Shown here: piece by piece, positions 6,576 to 12,677 of the stretch | How positions within the stretch are numbered: the stretch's first letter is position 1 | How the letters are laid out: each line of letters starts with the position of its first letter | DNA from: Promicromonosporaceae bacterium | GTDB taxonomy: Bacteria; Actinomycetota; Actinomycetes; Actinomycetales; Cellulomonadaceae | Direction: 5' to 3' | DNA: 13,172 nt | Assembly (NCBI GenBank): GCA_009780755.1 | Contig: WQZL01000056.1 | Coordinates: 1-13,172 of the forward strand | Made by a program: the position numbers and the translations under genes | The notes under the pieces: generated by a model | Database searches by the model: none | What the model was told of the DNA's origin: nothing | Seen by the model: the letters and a program-made list of their open reading frames with translations, nothing else

Positions 6576-8000
6576 GTGTTTAACAACGCCCATGACGCCA
6601 TCGCCTTCGTCCGCGACCAGGGCGTGGAGTTCATCGACTGCCGTTTTGTCGATCTGCCTGGGGTGTGGCAGCACTTCAACATTCCGGCGACGCAGTTTGG
6701 CGAGGCGTCATTCACCGAGGGCTTAATGTTCGATGGCTCCTCGATCCGCGGCTTTCAGGCCATCCACGAATCCGACATGAAGCTGGTGCCGGATGTTGGC
6801 ACGGCGTTCGTGGACCCATTTCGGGCGCGCAAGACGCTGGTGATGAACTTCTCCATTGTCGATCCATTCACCGATAGCCCCTATGGGCGCGATCCGCGGC
6901 AGGTGGCGACCAAGGCCCAGGCGTACCTGGCCTCTACCGGTTTTGCCGACACCGCCTTCTTCGGCGCAGAGGCGGAGTTTTACCTGTTTGACGATATCCG
7001 CTACGAGGTCAGCCCGCAGGGTTCGTTCTACGCGATTGACTCCGTAGAGGCAGCCTGGAACACGGGCCGGGCCGAGGCGGGCGGCAATCTCGGCTACAAG
7101 ACGCGGTTCAAGGGCGGGTACTTTCCGGTGTCGCCCTCGGATAAGCACGCCGATCTGCGCGATGAGATGTGTGCGACGCTTAGCGCCGTCGGCCTTGATG
7201 TGGAGCGGGCGCACCATGAGGTAGGCACGGCCGGGCAGCAGGAGGTCAACTACCGATTTAACACGCTGCTGCACGCGGCCGATGATCTGATGAAGTTCAA
7301 GTATGTGGTGCGCAACGTGGCGGCCGCGGCGGGCAAGACGGTGACGTTCATGCCCAAGCCGCTGTTCGGCGATGCCGGCTCGGGGATGCACACACATCAG
7401 TCGCTGTGGCTGAGCGGGCAGCCGCTGTTCTATGACGAGCGTGGTTACGGGGGCCTGAGCGATCTGGCACGGTGGTACATCGGCGGGCTGCTGCGGCACG
7501 CTCCGTCGCTGCTGGCGTTCACCAACCCGTCGGTGAACTCCTACCGCCGCCTGGTGCCGGGCTTTGAGGCGCCGGTAAACCTGGTGTACTCGGCGCGGAA
7601 CCGTTCGGCGTGCATCCGCATCCCGGTAACGGGGGCTTTGGCTTCGGCCAAGCGGGTGGAGTTCCGGGTGCCGGATCCCTCGGCTAACCCGTACCTGTGC
7701 TTCGCGGCGCAGCTGATGGCGGGGCTGGATGGGATTCGTAACCGCTACGAGCCGGCCGCGCCCATCGACAAGGATCTCTACGAGCTGCCGCCGGAGGAGC
7801 ATGCGCAGATCGCGCAGGTGCCTGGCTCTCTAGCCGAGGCGCTCAACAATCTGGAGGCATCGCACGACTACCTGACCGCTGGCGACGTGTTCACCGAAGA
7901 CCTGATCGCCACCTGGATCGACTACAAGCGCCGCAATGAGGTGCTGCCGGTAGCGATGCAACCCACCCCCAAAGAATTCGAGCTGTACTACGACCTGTAG
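6576..8000 (+). CDS. glnA: Glutamine synthetase, type I (GSI-beta)
   Basis: This dodecameric cytoplasmic enzyme makes glutamine from glutamate, ammonia and ATP, the main entry of ammonium into metabolism. The 474-residue length is normal. Motifs in order: FDGSSIRGF (52-60), AEAEFYLF with metal-binding glutamates (131-138), GQQEVNYRF (220-228), MHTHQS (271-276), NSYRRLVPGFEAP (321-333), RVEFRVPDPSANPYL (360-374), and DLYELPPEE (400-408). Y402 is in the position of the adenylylated tyrosine, marking it as GSI-beta, probably controlled by GlnE. GTG 6576 has AAGGAG (6565-6570) five bases upstream. I see no clear GlnR or AmtR operator in the 76 bases before it. It is followed at 17 bases by a convergent lipoprotein gene. 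Confidence 0.97.
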   Translation: MFNNAHDAIAFVRDQGVEFIDCRFVDLPGVWQHFNIPATQFGEASFTEGLMFDGSSIRGFQAIHESDMKLVPDVGTAFVDPFRARKTLVMNFSIVDPFTDSPYGRDPRQVATKAQAYLASTGFADTAFFGAEAEFYLFDDIRYEVSPQGSFYAIDSVEAAWNTGRAEAGGNLGYKTRFKGGYFPVSPSDKHADLRDEMCATLSAVGLDVERAHHEVGTAGQQEVNYRFNTLLHAADDLMKFKYVVRNVAAAAGKTVTFMPKPLFGDAGSGMHTHQSLWLSGQPLFYDERGYGGLSDLARWYIGGLLRHAPSLLAFTNPSVNSYRRLVPGFEAPVNLVYSARNRSACIRIPVTGALASAKRVEFRVPDPSANPYLCFAAQLMAGLDGIRNRYEPAAPIDKDLYELPPEEHAQIAQVPGSLAEALNNLEASHDYLTAGDVFTEDLIATWIDYKRRNEVLPVAMQPTPKEFELYYDL

Positions 8001-8017
8001 GGGTGGCGTCCGCTGCG

Positions 8018-8755
8018 TTATAGGTGCGGGTCGATCTGGCAGCCGGTCAGGATGGCTTCATCCTCGCCGACGATGCCCCAGCCGGGCAGGTAGGGCGGGA
8101 AGGTTGGCAGTGGCTGGTTACGAACCAGGTCCAGCATTTCGGCATCGGAGACCTCCTCGGGCACCGCCGCCCAATACTCGTTCAGCAGGGCGATACCGGT
8201 GATCTCGTCCCATAGCGCAGCGGTGAAATCCTCCGGCGCCTGGCCATGTCGCACCAGGCAGGCCGATACGCGCGCCGACTCGCCAACCTTGCCCGGATCG
8301 GTCAGCATCATGTTCCATAGGAAACCGAGGCTGTACTCATCTGGTCCCCACCACCGCGTGGTGCACTCCATTCGCTCCGGCGTGAGCCACCAGGGGTCGG
8401 CCTCCGCGCCCGGCACGTAGGGGCTACGCACCATCAGGCGACCTGTGTAGTCTTCCTCGGGCCACGCCGGGAAGCCCGCCTCGGTCAGACACTCGGCTAG
8501 GCGATAGTTGGCCTCGCGCATCTCTGCCACCGTGATTTGGCCGTCGGCGAGGATAGCGCGCAAGAAGTCGTTAGGGGCCGCCTCATAGGCGGATCGCAGA
8601 ATCTCCGCCCAGGCGCTCTGGTCGAAATCCTCGGCGTATTGCGAACCCCCGCCGACATCTCCCTGCTGATCGTCGCCGCAGCCAACCATACCAATCGCGG
8701 CGAGTACGGCCATCATGAGAACTGCCGTCATCCTTAGTGTCCCAGAAAATCGCAT
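8018..8755 (-). CDS. Putative secreted lipoprotein, function unknown
   Basis: A 245-residue protein with a classical lipoprotein signal: positive start, hydrophobic core (10-21) and lipobox MVGC with C26 as the lipidated residue, followed by a Gly/Asp/Gln linker. The body contains ILADGQITVAEMREANYRLA (68-87), whose DGxIT-x3-E pattern is recurrent in actinobacterial secreted proteins of unknown function and recalls an EF-hand-like loop without a full set of ligands. Cysteines 89, 131, 166 and 239 could form two disulfides outside the cell. The region 120-145 is tryptophan-rich (DPWW, TRWW). ATG 8755 is preferred; ATG at residue 9 would still leave a signal sequence. The ribosome binding site is weak (GGGCGG). 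It converges on glnA without overlap, and I see no terminator between them. Confidence 0.8.
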   Translation of the reverse strand: MRFSGTLRMTAVLMMAVLAAIGMVGCGDDQQGDVGGGSQYAEDFDQSAWAEILRSAYEAAPNDFLRAILADGQITVAEMREANYRLAECLTEAGFPAWPEEDYTGRLMVRSPYVPGAEADPWWLTPERMECTTRWWGPDEYSLGFLWNMMLTDPGKVGESARVSACLVRHGQAPEDFTAALWDEITGIALLNEYWAAVPEEVSDAEMLDLVRNQPLPTFPPYLPGWGIVGEDEAILTGCQIDPHL

Positions 8756-8820
8756 CCGCCCATCTTAAAGGGGAGCAGTGCTGGAGGGCGCCGTCAAGCA
8801 TCCAACAGGGGAGCCGTTAT

Positions 8821-8952
8821 ATGTTCAATAGCAATGCCGCCAAGTGTTCAGCAGTGATTGTCTCTGCTGACCAACTTGGTGACGATCTCGCAGATAGAAT
8901 CGTGCTAACACGGGAGACCGCGCTTATCGCCGCGCTGATAGCGTGGCTGTAA
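8821..8952 (+). CDS. Possible 43-residue small protein
   Basis: ATG 8821 is preceded by AGGGGAG (8807-8813) at seven bases, a strong ribosome binding site. The frame runs 43 codons to TAA at 8950-8952. The product has a polar first half (MFNSNAAKCSAVIVSADQLG) and ends LTRETALIAALIAWL, a hydrophobic amphipathic-looking tail. It lies in the 219-base gap between the divergent lipoprotein gene and the convergent clpX. I recognise no family. The good start context makes translation plausible, but a frame of this length can occur by chance in high-GC DNA, and no promoter is apparent. Confidence 0.35.
   Translation: MFNSNAAKCSAVIVSADQLGDDLADRIVLTRETALIAALIAWL
8848..8870. repeat. Inverted repeat TCAGCAG/CTGCTGA
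   Basis: Perfect 7-bp arms at 8848-8854 and 8864-8870 around a 9-base loop, inside the putative small gene. No T-run follows on either strand, so it is not a standard terminator of clpX. It could be chance or an mRNA hairpin. Confidence 0.35.
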
Positions 8953-8974
8953 TTCCGCTGGCCCTGCTTGGTCC

Positions 8975-10252
8975 TTAGGCCGTCTTGCGCTGGGCGGCGG
9001 GGCGGGTTTTAGCGCGGGGGACGAGTGTGGGCAGGACGTTTTCGAGCACCACCTCGGCCGTGATGACCACGCGGGCCACATCGTCGCGGGAGGGCACATC
9101 GAACATCACCTGTTGCAGCACCTCCTCCATGATGGCGCGCAGGCCGCGGGCACCGGTGCCGCGCAGCAACGCCTGATCCGCAATGGCCCCGTAGGCATCG
9201 TCCGTGAACTCCAACTCGACGCCATCTAGTTCGAAAATCTTCTGATACTGCTTGGCCAGGGCGTTCTTCGGCTCGGTGAGGATGCGCACCATCGCCTCAC
9301 GGTTAAGCGGCGAGACGGCTGCAACCACCGGTAGGCGCCCGATGAACTCGGGAATCAGCCCGTACTTCTGGAGATCGTCGGGTCGCACCTCGGCGAACAG
9401 ATCCTCGTCCGGGTCGTCGTTCATCGGCGCACCGAAACCGATGCCGCGCTTGCGCACGCGGGCGGCCACGATATCTTCTAGCCCGGCGAACGCACCCGCC
9501 ACGATGAACAGCACATTCGTGGTGTCGATGGTGATGAACTCCTGATGAGGATGCTTACGCCCCCCCTGCGGCGGCACGGATGCGCTGGTGCCCTCAATGA
9601 TCTTCAGCAGCGCCTGCTGCACGCCCTCCCCGGAGACATCGCGAGTGATCGAGGGGTTGTCGGCCTTGCGGGCCACCTTGTCCACCTCGTCGATGTAGAT
9701 GATGCCGTGTTCGGCCTTCTTCACATCGTTGTCGGCGGCCTGGATGAGTTTGAGCAGGATGTTCTCGACATCCTCGCCCACATAACCCGCCTCGGTCAGC
9801 GCGGTGGCGTCCGCGATGGCGAAGGGCACGTTGAGTCGTTTGGCCAGGGTTTGCGCCAGGTATGTCTTGCCGGTGCCGGAGGGGCCAACCAGCAGGATAT
9901 TCGACTTGGCTATCTCCACCTTGTCGCCGGTTGTCTCGCCCTCGACCGGGTTAGCGGATGCCTGGATGCGCTTGTAGTGGTTGTAGACGGCCACCGACAG
10001 CGCCTTCTTGGCGGAATCCTGCCCGATGATGTACTCGTCGAGGAACTTGAAGATCTCCTGGGGCTTGGGCAGCTCATCGAGTCCGATCACGGCCTGGTCG
10101 CCGAACTCTTCCTCGATGATCTCATTGCACAGCTCGATGCACTCGTCGCAGATGTAGACGCCGGGGCCAGCGATGAGCTTCTTGACCTGCTTTTGCGTCT
10201 TGCCGCAAAAGGAACACTTCAGCAGTTCGGTGTCGCCGCTCAGCCGGGCCAT
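8975..10252 (-). CDS. clpX: ATP-dependent Clp protease, ATP-binding subunit ClpX
   Basis: An AAA+ unfoldase of 425 residues; it recognises tagged proteins, unfolds them with ATP and threads them into ClpP1P2 in the cytoplasm. The N-terminal zinc-binding domain has C13, C16, C35 and C38 (CSFC, CDEC). Walker A is GPSGTGKT at 123-130, the pore loop GYVG at 156-159, Walker B IIYIDEVD at 184-191, and the IGF loop that docks on ClpP is at 271-273 (KRGIGFGA). The sensor and arginine-finger region GTGARGLRAIMEEV is present near the C-terminus. ATG 10252 has a GGAAGGAAG ribosome binding site about 7 bases away. An 81-base gap separates it from clpP2. Expression may come from the clpP1P2 transcript and from its own promoter (a TAGGAT-like -10 is present in the gap). 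Confidence 0.98.
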   Translation of the reverse strand: MARLSGDTELLKCSFCGKTQKQVKKLIAGPGVYICDECIELCNEIIEEEFGDQAVIGLDELPKPQEIFKFLDEYIIGQDSAKKALSVAVYNHYKRIQASANPVEGETTGDKVEIAKSNILLVGPSGTGKTYLAQTLAKRLNVPFAIADATALTEAGYVGEDVENILLKLIQAADNDVKKAEHGIIYIDEVDKVARKADNPSITRDVSGEGVQQALLKIIEGTSASVPPQGGRKHPHQEFITIDTTNVLFIVAGAFAGLEDIVAARVRKRGIGFGAPMNDDPDEDLFAEVRPDDLQKYGLIPEFIGRLPVVAAVSPLNREAMVRILTEPKNALAKQYQKIFELDGVELEFTDDAYGAIADQALLRGTGARGLRAIMEEVLQQVMFDVPSRDDVARVVITAEVVLENVLPTLVPRAKTRPAAQRKTA

Positions 10253-10333
10253 GCGGTGCTTCCTTCCAGGGGTCGGTTAAAGGCGGATCCTATTCCACAC
10301 TACCCGAGCAGCGTTGTCGCGCGGGGCGCGCCG

Positions 10334-10996
10334 CTACTTGGCGCCCGGCATCTTGCGACTTTCTAGCACCAGGTCCACCAGGCCGTACTCCTTGGCCTGG
10401 GCGGCGGTGAGAATCTTGTCGCGCTCGATGTCATCGCGTACCTGGTCGGCGGAGCGGCCTGTGTGCGCGGCGATGGTGTCCTCCAACCACTCACGCATCC
10501 GAATCATCTCCCGGGCGTGAATTTCAATGTCGGATGCCTGACCGTAGCCTCCCTCCATCGCGGGCTGGTGAATCAGCACGCGGGCGTTCGGCAGGGCGTA
10601 GCGTTTACCCGGCTGTCCGGCGGCGAGCAGCACGGCGGCGGCCGAGGCGGCCTGACCAAGACAAACGGTCTGAATCTGCGGCTTGATGTACTGCATCGTG
10701 TCGTACAACGCGGTCATCGCGGTGAAGGAGCCGCCCGGCGAGTTGATGTACATCATCACGTCGCGGTCCGGGTCCATCGACTCCAGCACCAATAGCTGCG
10801 CCATCACATCATCGGCGGAGGCATCATCTACCTGCACGCCAAGGAAGATGATGCGATCCTCAAACAGCTTGGCGTAGGGATCCTGCCGCTTGAAACCGTA
10901 GGCGGTGCGCTCCTCAAAGGTGGGCAACACATAGCGGGCAGACGGGCCAGCGAGCCGCTGGGAGGTGGCGGCGAACCGCTCGGGGGTGTACATCAT
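10334..10996 (-). CDS. clpP2: ATP-dependent Clp protease proteolytic subunit, ClpP2
   Basis: A serine peptidase of 220 residues forming a heptameric ring; in actinobacteria it pairs with a ClpP1 ring to make the active tetradecamer. The catalytic triad is S118 (in GQAASAAAV), H143 (LIHQPAMEGG) and D193 (ERDKILTA), with the oxyanion-region glycines in SPGGS (86-90). An N-terminal stretch of about 40 residues precedes the core and may include a processed propeptide. It starts 5 bases after the clpP1 stop; its ribosome binding site AAGGAAGG is inside the end of clpP1, so the two genes are translationally coupled. Two consecutive ATG codons (10996 and 10993) are both possible starts. Confidence 0.97.
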   Translation of the reverse strand: MMYTPERFAATSQRLAGPSARYVLPTFEERTAYGFKRQDPYAKLFEDRIIFLGVQVDDASADDVMAQLLVLESMDPDRDVMMYINSPGGSFTAMTALYDTMQYIKPQIQTVCLGQAASAAAVLLAAGQPGKRYALPNARVLIHQPAMEGGYGQASDIEIHAREMIRMREWLEDTIAAHTGRSADQVRDDIERDKILTAAQAKEYGLVDLVLESRKMPGAK

Positions 10997-11001
10997 CTTG
11001 T

Positions 11002-11604
11002 TCAGCCTTCCTTACCCATGCCGCCGCCACCGGCGAGCGCGGCCTTCTCGACGACGTGATCGATGAACCCGTACTTCAGTGCCTCTTCGGCGGTGAACCA
11101 CGAGTCGCGGTCGTTATCTTTGAGGATTTTCTCTAGCGGCTGTCCGGTTTGGGCGGCGGTAATCTCGGCTAGCTGCTTCTTCATGTGCATGATGAGTTCG
11201 GCGTTGATGCGCACGTCGGTGGTGGTGCCGCCGACACCGCCGGAGGGCTGGTGCATCATCACCCGAGCGTGCGGGGTGGCGTAGCGCTTGCCCTTGGCAC
11301 CGGAGCTGAGTAGGAACTGCCCCATCGAGGCGGCCATGCCCATCGCGACGGTGGCCACATCGGGCTGGATGAACTGCATGGTGTCGTAGATGGCCATGCC
11401 GGCGGTGATGGAACCGCCGGGGCTGTTGATGTACAGCCAGATGTCTTTGTCCGGGTCTTCGGCGGCGAGCAGCATCATCTGGGCGCAGATGGCGTTCGCA
11501 TTCTCATCGCGCACCTCCGAGCCGAGCCAGATGATGCGCTCCTTGAGCAGCCGGTTGTAGATCGAGTCGTTTAGCCCGAAGGTAGGGCCGTCGCCGCGTG
11601 CCAC
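11002..11604 (-). CDS. clpP1: ATP-dependent Clp protease proteolytic subunit, ClpP1
   Basis: A 200-residue partner subunit of ClpP2. The triad is S93 (GMAASMGQF), H118 (MMHQPSGG) and D167 (NDRDSWFTA), so the site is intact; SPGGS is at 61-65. The glycine-rich C-terminus AGGGGMGKEG is a usual ending for actinobacterial ClpP1. GTG 11604 has AGGAGA (11612-11617) seven bases upstream. It is first in the clpP1-clpP2-clpX order, and a candidate ClgR operator lies about 80 bases upstream. Unlike in many actinobacteria, tig is not directly upstream but about 1 kb away. Confidence 0.97.
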   Translation of the reverse strand: MARGDGPTFGLNDSIYNRLLKERIIWLGSEVRDENANAICAQMMLLAAEDPDKDIWLYINSPGGSITAGMAIYDTMQFIQPDVATVAMGMAASMGQFLLSSGAKGKRYATPHARVMMHQPSGGVGGTTTDVRINAELIMHMKKQLAEITAAQTGQPLEKILKDNDRDSWFTAEEALKYGFIDHVVEKAALAGGGGMGKEG

Positions 11605-11640
11605 GTTTATGTCTCCTAGTGCCGAGGTTGTCCAGGTAAG

Positions 11641-11669
11641 ACCCTAGCGCCCCCGGCCCCTCCCGCTCG
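11641..11669 (-). promoter_or_regulatory. Candidate clpP1P2 promoter
   Basis: On the minus strand TAGGGT (11646 down to 11641) fits a -10 element; 17 bases upstream is CGAGCG (11669-11664), a poor -35 box. A weak -35 is what an activator-dependent promoter would show. Transcription would start near 11634, leaving a leader of about 30 bases that contains the ribosome binding site. Confidence 0.35.
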
Positions 11670-11683
11670 CACCCCAGCACGGG

Positions 11684-11701
11684 GTTTCGCTCATGGCTAA
11701 C
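11684..11701 (-). promoter_or_regulatory. Candidate ClgR operator upstream of clpP1
   Basis: GTTTCGCTCATGGCTAAC on the plus strand matches the ClgR consensus I recall from Corynebacterium (WNNWCGCYNANRGCGWWS) at all but one core position (GCT for GCG) plus the first flank base. It lies upstream of clpP1, with its centre about 58 bases before the predicted transcription start, a usual place for an activator. No comparable site was found in front of clgR. The consensus is from memory. Confidence 0.55.
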
Positions 11702-11725
11702 CAACCTCGTCCCCAACCCGTTTTT

Positions 11726-11740
11726 TCCACAGCCTGTGGA
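11726..11740. repeat. Palindrome TCCACAGCCTGTGGA, DnaA-box-like
   Basis: Six-base arms TCCACA and TGTGGA flank GCC. With the preceding T-run, TTTTCCACA (11723-11731) fits the DnaA box TTWTNCACA exactly, and the opposite arm read in reverse (TTCTCCACA) differs at one position. It lies just upstream of the clpP1 regulatory region. Confidence 0.5.
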
Positions 11741-11748
11741 GAAGTTTC

Positions 11749-11761
11749 TGCATTCAATGCA
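11749..11761. repeat. Palindrome TGCATTCAATGCA
   Basis: Perfect 6-bp arms around a single C. It lies 8 bases after the DnaA-box-like palindrome and 3 bases before a third palindrome. Confidence 0.5.
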
Positions 11762-11764
11762 TCT

Positions 11765-11791
11765 ATTTTCCTACATCGGATGTAGAAAAAT
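11765..11791. terminator. Possible terminator-like palindrome after the DUF5680 gene
   Basis: Arms CTACATC (11771-11777) and GATGTAG (11779-11785) surround a G and continue through TTTT/AAAA flanks with one mismatch, giving nearly 13 paired bases. The hairpin is A+T-rich with a one-base centre. It lies about 30 bases beyond the DUF5680 stop, where a terminator would be expected, but the low GC content and tiny loop leave an operator or protein-binding site equally likely. Confidence 0.35.
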
Positions 11792-11819
11792 CGCGCTCCC
11801 GATCACGCACGGTGAGCGA

Positions 11820-12290
11820 TTAGGCGATCAGGCCGCCGTGGCAGTGGAGGTGGTAGACGGCGCCGCCTGGGCCGCTGATTTTTTCGTCACCGGTGAAGCG
11901 TGTCAGATCGCCGTCGGCCTCGAAGGTGTAGCGCCAGCCATTGTTCTCAAACTCGCGCGGGCCACGCACCGGGATGAGGCCAGGGTCGCGGCCCACGAGC
12001 ATCAGCGCAGGCATCAGCGCGGAGTCGATGGCTGCCTCGCTGACGCCATCTACAATGGGCGTCCCGTAGTAATTCATTCCCCAGACGGGAACGCCTCGGT
12101 AGTAAGCCACCTCGGTGCCGATGAACTTGGTTCCCCCGAAATAGGTGTCGTGGTACGCCCAGTCGTCATCCATCCAGTGGTAGTCGAGCGATCCGGGCCT
12201 AAGCGACGCCACCTTGGGTGCGGCAGCATTGGCGTAGGTCTGCACCTTGGCCGCGATCAAAAAGTCAGCAAGAGCCTCAATGTTGTTCAT
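11820..12290 (-). CDS. DUF5680 domain-containing protein
   Basis: A 156-residue soluble protein matching DUF5680 along its whole length: ALADFLIAAKVQTYAN near the N-terminus, YHWMDDDWAYHDTYFGGTKF (37-56), VPVWGMNYYGTPI (67-79), and the C-terminal HLHCHGGLI (147-155). The function of the family is unknown; aromatic and histidine positions are strongly conserved but no catalytic motif is recognised. ATG 12290 is chosen because the family starts close to the ALADFL helix; a GTG at 12320 would add 10 residues. Upstream, GGGTGAGGGA gives a loose ribosome binding site. The gene lies in a segment between clpP1 and tig that is absent from the usual order, with a nuclease remnant directly upstream, so it looks like accessory cargo. 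Confidence 0.82.
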   Translation of the reverse strand: MNNIEALADFLIAAKVQTYANAAAPKVASLRPGSLDYHWMDDDWAYHDTYFGGTKFIGTEVAYYRGVPVWGMNYYGTPIVDGVSEAAIDSALMPALMLVGRDPGLIPVRGPREFENNGWRYTFEADGDLTRFTGDEKISGPGGAVYHLHCHGGLIA

Positions 12291-12378
12291 ATCCCTCACC
12301 CTAAAACAACCCACTGACAATCACCGGCAGCCAGAAATGACGACGCCTAGGGCAAGCCACTGGCCGCATTGGCGTGCT

Positions 12379-12588
12379 TTACCAGTCGCGCTCCTCGCTG
12401 GTCTTGAGGCCGTCCAGGAGAGTTCGTACATGTCCCCAAGGCAATTTGGCCACAGCTTGTGGCCAAATTGATTCATCGGGCCACGTCTCTGCCATCGCCC
12501 GCATGTAGCGGAGGTTTCGGTCACTCCAGCCTCGCTGATCTGGAAACTCTCGCCGAAGATCAGGTCTCGTTCTATCGACCAGTAACTG
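12379..12588 (-). pseudogene. Remnant of a YhcG / DUF1016 PDDEXK nuclease-family gene
   Basis: Reading the minus strand from 12588 gives about 69 uninterrupted codons with clear similarity to the N-terminal DUF1016 region of YhcG-type proteins: LRREFPDQRGWSDRNLRYM, then RAMAETWPDE, then AVAKLPWGHVRTLLDGL and EERDW. A TAA stop follows the DW, where the family continues W-Y; after it, another frame reads KHANAA, suggesting a frameshift or small deletion. A TAA precedes the fragment and there is no start codon, so it cannot be translated as such. About 60 N-terminal residues and the entire C-terminal PDDEXK nuclease domain are missing. YhcG-like proteins often sit in defence or restriction-modification neighbourhoods. 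The DUF5680 gene follows on the same strand. Confidence 0.72.
12442..12470. repeat. Perfect 13-bp inverted repeat, CAATTTGGCCACA arms
   Basis: CAATTTGGCCACA (12442-12454) and TGTGGCCAAATTG (12458-12470) are exact complements around GCT. It lies inside the DUF1016 remnant, over the codons that read S-I-W-P-Q-A-V-A-K-L. No T-run follows on either strand, so it is not a typical intrinsic terminator. Confidence 0.8.
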
Positions 12589-12617
12589 TTAAGCCATCAT
12601 GCCGGGAGCCACTGACA

Positions 12618-12657
12618 ATAATGGCGCCGCTCCCTGTGTGGGAAGCGGCGCCGTTAT
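12618..12657 (-). terminator. Rho-independent terminator of tig
   Basis: Arms 12618-12631 and 12644-12657 (core GGCGCCGCT with AGCGGCGCC) pair over 14 positions with one G-T pair, and the inner CCC/GGG extends the stem across one bulged A to a five-base loop. On the minus strand the hairpin begins about 20 bases after the tig stop and is followed by ATTATTGT, a moderately T-rich tail. It would separate tig transcription from the DUF5680-clpP1 side. Confidence 0.8.
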
Positions 12658-12677
12658 CGTTCGCGGATTGCGGCGGG

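Noticed and set aside
6723..7802. Long open frame on the minus strand opposite glnA
   Set aside because: It is the complement of a highly conserved gene with strong third-position GC bias; its translation is arginine-rich without recognisable domains.
9545..10366. 273-codon open frame on the plus strand opposite clpX and the clpP2 end
   Set aside because: Frame created by clpX codon bias; the clpX reading has all catalytic motifs and this one has none.
11726..11740. Intrinsic terminator
   Set aside because: The T-run precedes the hairpin on the plus strand and no T-run follows on the minus strand, so it does not fit a terminator; a DnaA-box-like site is the better reading.
12321..12524. 67-codon minus-strand open frame over the nuclease remnant
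   Set aside because: It is out of frame with the DUF1016-like reading, which carries the recognisable motifs.
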